From assembly GCF_022376445.1 (NCBI RefSeq), contig NW_025954984.1:1-64000 (forward strand): DNA of 64,000 bases. Direction: 5' to 3'. The notes under the pieces are model-generated. The model was not told the DNA's origin. It saw only the letters and a list, made by a program, of their open reading frames with translations, and did not search any database. Shown here piece by piece: positions 58,914 through 64,000 of the stretch. Made by a program: the position numbers and the translations under genes. The stretch comes from Fomitopsis serialis (lineage: Eukaryota > Basidiomycota > Agaricomycetes > Polyporales > Fomitopsidaceae). Each line of letters starts with the position of its first letter. The stretch's first letter is position 1.

Positions 58914-59905
58914 TCACGCATCGACTTCTGACTTCTTGTCCCGATTCAAGAAACCTAGAAGAGGAGATGAACCTCATGATGAGGGACTCAGCAATTATCT
59001 TACCTTTGAACTTTTGGTTGTGAACCTTTTCCCGCTCCTTGTCCATCGCTCGCAATCGTGCAAACTCAGCATTGATGGCAGGAGCATCTTCCGAAACATA
59101 TCGCTCAGTTTAGTCGTGTGGAACCAAACCGCGTTGCTATAAAGCCGTACCTGCTTCATTCTTCTTCAGCAAGTCTTCAAGAATCTTCTCTGCCTTCTCG
59201 AAGTAGCCTGTCTCTCCAAGAGCCTTCGCCTTCCTGAAGAGAGCCTTGTAATTCTCCTCATTTAAGGCTAGAGCCTACATTATGTGAGTCAGCTCGCCAT
59301 GGCCCAGTTCGGCGACCTCACCTTGTCCGCCGTCTCTATGGCACGTTTCCAGTTGCCTTGCTTCAGATGACAAGCAGACATATTGGAGTAGATTTTTTCC
59401 ATGATATCATCCGCCTGATCCACACGCGTATGTCAAATTTGTCACCAACTGCAACGAACAATCGTACTTGCCTCAGTCCTCTGTTTCGGAGGTGAGGTTC
59501 CGTCCAGAGGAGAAGTCGTTGCCGCCGCTATGGGTGAGAGTGCATTCCTATCATAGAAACGCGTTAGCTTGACCTGCACAGAAGTGTAGCTCCTGCGGAC
59601 TCACTTGTCTATTCCTTTCAGATACAGTATCGACTGGTACAACAGCCCACTTTCATCAGATGATGTCAATACCAGAGAATATGGAATTACCTCGTAGTAC
59701 GATCTGAGAGCTAAGTATGAGGACAAACGCGTTCAGAATGCTAGAAAGGGAGCTTGCATTCCGCAGAGTAGTGCGCACCGCTCTTTAGGTCCCCACCCTT
59801 GAATGCTTGGTCGGCTACGTCTTTCTTCTCTTTGGCAATCTCAAGCTTCTTGAGAACATCAGGGTTTGGTTGCTGAACCTCTTCAGTGCCGTTGAGTTGC
59901 GCCAT
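58914..59905 (-). CDS. Tetratricopeptide-repeat protein, co-chaperone-like
   Basis: The start at 59905 reads MAQLNGTEEVQQPNPDVLKK. Exon 1 ends before GTGCGC near 59774 in the TPR-like stretch ADQAFKGGDLKSALRSYYES. Later exons encode ILYLKGIDKNALSPIAA, IMEKIYSNMSACHLKQGNWK, RAIETADKALALNEENYKAL and FRKAKALGETGYFEKAEKIL. A final part is AINAEFARLRAMDKEREKV. The last exon is FLNRDKKSEVDA. The three TPR motifs and the basic helix after them are typical of small Hsp70/Hsp90 co-chaperones and immunophilin tails. The protein is about 195 residues. A specific partner cannot be named. It starts 256 bases from the divergent small membrane-protein gene. Confidence 0.82.
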
Positions 59906-60160
59906 CGTAAAGTGATCAGCTTTCGAATGTAAGGAAGCGTACGCGTGTGGTCAGGGGATGTAAACCTGTGGCACAAGGGCGCTTATGCTGGGATTGCTTC
60001 GGTGTACCACGCGATTCTCACGCATAGAATGGCCACTGATCCCTCTACAAGGGAGCGGTAACTAACGCATACTTACAGCTCGACTGAACCCGACTACCCA
60101 GCCTATTCTAGCACGCCCATCTTTCTCCTATAGTACAAGCTCGCTGCTCGAGTATAAGAC

Positions 60161-60464
60161 ATGTCACTCTTCTCGAACATACTCGGCGGCATGGCCTTCG
60201 GGTTCGCTGCGCGTGTCGGCCAGCTGGCCATCCAGAAGCGGAACATCTACGACAGTACGTGTCCCTGCGCCGTTGCCCACTCGCAATACTGTCAACATCT
60301 AACGACTCTGTCTAGACCTGGCGGGACACGCCGTGTCAACGGCAGCCTTTGGCTTCGTAGGATACTGGGCGTATAAGTGGGACGAGCGGGCTGCAGTGCT
60401 CATCGCAGAGAAGCGGGCCCAGATTGCTGCACGGAGAGAGGCCGCAGCAGCAGCACACTCATGA
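60161..60464 (+). CDS. Small membrane protein, probably mitochondrial
   Basis: Two exons, 60161-60254 and 60316-60464, give 80 residues. The N-terminus (MSLFSNILGGMAFGFAARVG) and the middle (HAVSTAAFGFVGYWAYKWDE) are hydrophobic and small-residue rich. A charged Ala/Arg/Glu helix follows (RAAVLIAEKRAQIAARREAA). Size and layout resemble small accessory subunits of mitochondrial inner-membrane complexes, for instance of complex I. I cannot assign one from the sequence. The intron splits an Asn codon and the join is in phase. Confidence 0.7.
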
Positions 60465-61748
60465 GGACAGACAGCTTCATTCCGGTGTGTATGAACCAGT
60501 GCTGTTATGGATGCCCTGTGCTGAGCTACGCTCCAGTATGTAGGTTGGTTGCGATAGCCAGCTGCGAAGCCTGTACGATGAGGGAAATACATTTCACGGT
60601 GCGATTTTCGAACAGACGATGACGACGGTGAAGCAGTTCAGAATACAGTCTGTTCTGTACTGAGGAGGACCGGTGCAAATCGCTCGTTCATGACGGATAG
60701 ATAGTGGACAACGACTGAAATTTGCGCAGCGACCCGTCGACTCCGAGGACGCGGCTGTAACTCAAGGCATGGTCAGGCTACCTCTGCCTTTGCGCATCGT
60801 CAAACAGTGCATAAGTCTAGATTTTGGGCCTGGAGCCCACCAACACTTGATAACTAACGGTGATGTCTAGTATTCCTTCGGTTCAGTATGTGTGTGCTGC
60901 TTTGTACATCCTGCTACACGTACACCTATCTTACTACGACGGCGCAAAAGGGCAAGGGTTGTACACGGGAATGAGAGAGGTCAATAGAGGGAAGGAACTG
61001 TGGTGTCATCACAACAGGTGGTGTGCGACGGTTGCAGCAAACGAAAGCACAAAATAATCCCAGACACCCTGGATCGGATGACCTCGGAGAGAAGACAACG
61101 AATAGAAAGGAAGTAGGCGAAAGAGCAACAGGAAGATACACTCCCATTGCAACACGCAATGGGGTACAAGGAAAAGGAAGAAATGCGGCAAAACATATGG
61201 TACACGCCCGAAGGCATACTTAGTAACTTACAACATTTCCGAGAGGTGGATGAGATACAGCAGATTTGAAACCATGCCGTAGCACTGTTTGACGAGTGAC
61301 GATTCACTGGTATGCAGGACGAGCCGGACAAAGGAGCGTTTGTGTACACGATCAGGCCTGAAAGGAGGGGCGAATTGTACAGAGTACGACGAGATGATAT
61401 GGAGAGGCGACCGGTTGTTCTTGCTGAGACGCCTGGATTTGTGACGCGAGCGAAGCTGATAGAGCCACCTTCCGCGAGATATGTGTATGAACAATGAGGG
61501 TGTGGGTGCCGGCAGCGGCTAGATTCGAAAGGCGAGCAGATAGGTATATCGAGCATCCGGTGTTACTTGTCCTTGTTGATGATATAGCGATAGATTAGCG
61601 ATGTATATGTCGAGGTACATTGTTGTCGGTGCGATAGATGGAGCAAGGAGGCCCGAGAAGGTGAATGGATAATGGGCCACCATACAAACCCTCGAGACGC
61701 AGCCAGCAAGCGAGCACGTACGGGCAAGGACGACCCGTCAGCTCAAGC
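60465..61748. other. Intergenic, weak coding signal only
   Basis: A 61-codon plus-strand frame at 61312-61497 (MQDEPDKGAFVYTIRPERRG) reads like protein but has no partner exon that I can defend. Nothing else is recognised. Confidence 0.3.
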
Positions 61749-63432
61749 TTACACCATTTGGAATGCACTACCCAGGCTCGCTCCGGCGGAGGGAGAGCCG
61801 CTCTTCTCAGTAGGAGAACCGGGGCTGCCGAAGGAGATCTTGCGCGCAACGGGACAGTGGGGCAGCTTGCTACCCTTCGTGCGGCGAAGAGCCTTCGAGC
61901 TTGCAGGGGTCGCAGTGACGGTGCTTTCCACGGCAGGAGCGTCGGGGGACTTCGGAGAGAGATGATGGGTCTGACGGTCAGCACGAGGGGTACGTCGGCT
62001 TGGGGTGGGCGGCTCGAAGCTCGATTGCAGCTGAGGCAGCTCGCCTCCCAATATACTGGGGTTACGTTGTATGTTGGCACGAGGCTTGGCCGGGCGACGC
62101 GCCGGCGTGTCCTTGCTGCTCCTTGACGTCTTAGCCGGAGACGACTTGGGGGGCTTTCGAGTTCGGGATATTTCGGGGGATTTGACAGGAGAAGTGGGCG
62201 GACTGGCTGAGGAGGCAGTCTTCACCCGAGCCTTCTTCGCCTTCATACTCCGCAGCTTCTCTTCCTCATCAGATGATGTAGCGTCCGAATCCCTACCGCT
62301 CAGGCTCATGGCCCCTGAACTTCGTTTCGAGAGAGCACCAAAGGACGGTGCACGCTTCAAGCCTTGGCCAGGCCCGTACAACATCGATCCGGCGAACGAT
62401 TCGGTACGCTTGATACGCTGCATGCGAGGATCGACGGCGGGCATGACGAAAGAATCCGACGAGTTTGACATATCAGACATGGATCTCCGAAGACGAGGAA
62501 TACGAGAGCTGGAATGGTTGGAATTAAGAGTGGTAGAGCTGGGAGTTGAAGGAAAGAAGGCCTGTCCGCCTGGAGCGCGGAAGGGGGAAGTCGAACGAGA
62601 CGAGGGGGCTGCATATGATTGGAATGATGAGGTCGAGAGGAAGCGGTCAGCGTTCTGGAGACGTTGTGATAGACTGGGAATCCGCATGTTAGTACGCGAC
62701 GAGGTTGATGGAGGGTGCGATATACACACCGACTGATGTTGTCGTTATCCGCCCAATTACGCGCTTCCACTTGCATAAAGTCCATACTCGACTGCCGATA
62801 CAACGGGCGTTTGGTAGCAACGCGCGCTGTCTGCTGTTGTTCGTCGGTGTCACTCCCTTCCTCTTCTGCGATAGTGTCACTGGCTCCATCGTTTACCGTC
62901 TCCTTGGCGAGAGCTCGCGCAAGCTCAACAATCTTTGCACGCGTCGCCCGCAGGGAATGGGGCCAGCTGACAGGCCCCTTGGCTTCTGCTACACCGCGGG
63001 CGATCTTATCAAGGAGATTTGATGGAGGTACGGGACCGTTGAACGGAGTGAGAAGATGCGCAGGAAGGGCGTCGAGAGTCTGGAGCAGCACACAGAGTCA
63101 GGAAGGATGAAGATGACGAGATGTTGGGGATGGGAAGGCAGGATAAATCTCCAGGCTGTATGGGAATCTGGGCTTACCCTAGATAATAAACGCGTCTGCT
63201 CCGGACTCCATTCCGCCTCTAGATCTTCCGTCCCATCGTAGTTTGAGCTGTTCCAACTGTCACTGCTGTAACGCTTCTGCGATGACACGGGCAGGAAGGG
63301 GAGAGGCGTGTTGGAGTTGGGCGGAGTACGGGGTGAGGAGTCCTGAGACGCGTGGGATAATCTACGCCGAGGGAGAGGAGGGGGCATGGCGGGAGTGAGC
63401 GACGAGACGGCAGCAGGAGGCCGTCTTTGCAT
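61749..63432 (-). CDS. Ser/Pro-rich basic protein of unknown function
   Basis: Three exons, 63432-63178, 63079-62730 and 62673-61749, join in phase to 509 residues. The second intron has a textbook TACTAAC branch point near 62692. The protein is mostly low-complexity: Ser, Pro, Arg and Lys, with many SP and TP sites (SPPTSPVKSPE, PTPSRRTPRA, LSPKSPDAP), which suggests regulation by proline-directed kinases. A more ordered stretch lies in exon 2 (LLDKIARGVAEAKGPVSWPH, SLRATRAKIVELARALAKET). The nuclear-type basic runs (MKAKKARVK) fit a nuclear or cytoskeletal regulator. I do not recognise a domain. Confidence 0.75.
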
Positions 63433-64000
63433 ACTGTCCTAGAGAGAAACGAAAGGAAAAGGCCAGATAATGGAGGTTTAGAGTACGACACGACGGGCAG
63501 CGATCAACATCCGTACGTACAGGCCTCGTTGCCACGTTCTCGTTTAGGGCAGGCATTTACGCGCATCGCCCTCCCACGGCCAGCCACAGGCGCGTTATCG
63601 ATTGTGCTGGCAACCGACAAAATTTGTGGGCAATTCAACGCACCTTGTCCTCGAACCGCGGCTTACCTTCTCGCTCAGCAGCGTATAACGTGTCATTGGG
63701 TGATGTATAGGAGGCTATGAGATTGGTGGACACTAAGGAGCCCTTTCAAGGGAAGAAAGGCGTCGGCGACAACACTCATCGCTCCCCTTGGGCCATCTTC
63801 GGCGAGGTTCACGGCGAACACTAGAGCTGGGGCTTCAGACACAGAGAAGATTGCTCACCGTGAGGGCCGTCGCCTTCCAAAAGCTATGAAGCTCACAATC
63901 CATTGTCGACGCGGACGACACGAGCATATGAGACTCTGGAGGGATACATCGTGTGCATCGAGAGAATTACCATTCTCCACCCCTAGGGCATGGCAAGTGA
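63433..64000. other. End of window, nothing recognised
   Basis: This is upstream of the Ser/Pro-rich gene. No supported exon of a further gene is visible before the window ends. Confidence 0.4.

Noticed and set aside
61312..61497. Plus-strand frame of 61 codons that reads like a protein
   Set aside because: No promoter, partner exon or recognisable motif supports it; it remains only a possibility.

Overview
The window looks like nuclear DNA of an agaricomycete (mushroom-forming basidiomycete). Genes are split by many short introns of about 50-65 bases with GT...AG ends. The conserved genes are fungal: telomerase reverse transcriptase, a class III chitinase and a HYR1-type peroxidase. F-box and MYND-finger proteins occur as paralogues, and a Plavaka-type transposase is present. 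I see no bacterial-style operon, CRISPR array, rRNA or convincing tRNA. All family names come from reading motifs by eye. Splice models were built by requiring GT...AG ends and a reading frame that stays open across joins.

Left third (1 to about 11 kb). An apparently intact Plavaka transposase (2462-5743, four exons, 1035 codons) lies head-to-head with an unrecognised multi-exon gene (908-2122, minus). A 5'-truncated gene of unknown function (6724-8630, minus) follows. A GC-rich stretch of diverged repeats (8640-10960) comes next and separates it from an AAA-ATPase gene that is also 5'-truncated.

Centre-left (11.0-23.2 kb). The AAA-ATPase gene is broken twice. A 3.66-kb foldback element (11237-14897) has arms of about 1.5-1.65 kb made largely of 10-base palindromes and is flanked by an 8-base target duplication. 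A 7.48-kb element (14947-22427) with CAGG...CCTG inverted ends has a 9-base target duplication and is filled with simple arrays. Removing both elements and one copy of each duplication joins the three ATPase pieces in frame. This is the most striking structure in the window.

Centre (23.8-34.2 kb). A coiled-coil protein gene (23844-25394) is followed by two 5'-truncated sulfite-oxidase-like copies that share a frameshift. They bracket a ten-exon gene for an 807-residue protein with a C-terminal 2OG-Fe(II)-dioxygenase-like domain (27139-30116). A 13-exon GH18 chitinase with a CBM5/12 module (32109-34203) contains an 8-base microexon.

Centre-right (36.8-48.7 kb). Two F-box paralogues, both frameshifted, alternate with two ankyrin/SEC-C/MYND paralogues. 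One MYND copy is intact and the other is open except for one nonsense codon. A coiled-coil gene resembling the Ncp1-type family (42287-43569) sits between them.

Right (49.3-64 kb). This part looks like stable host genome. It holds a calcineurin-like phosphoesterase with a 10-base microexon, a tail-anchored membrane protein, a glutathione-peroxidase-like enzyme with a possible mitochondrial form, TERT, a TPR protein, an 80-residue membrane protein and a serine-rich protein.
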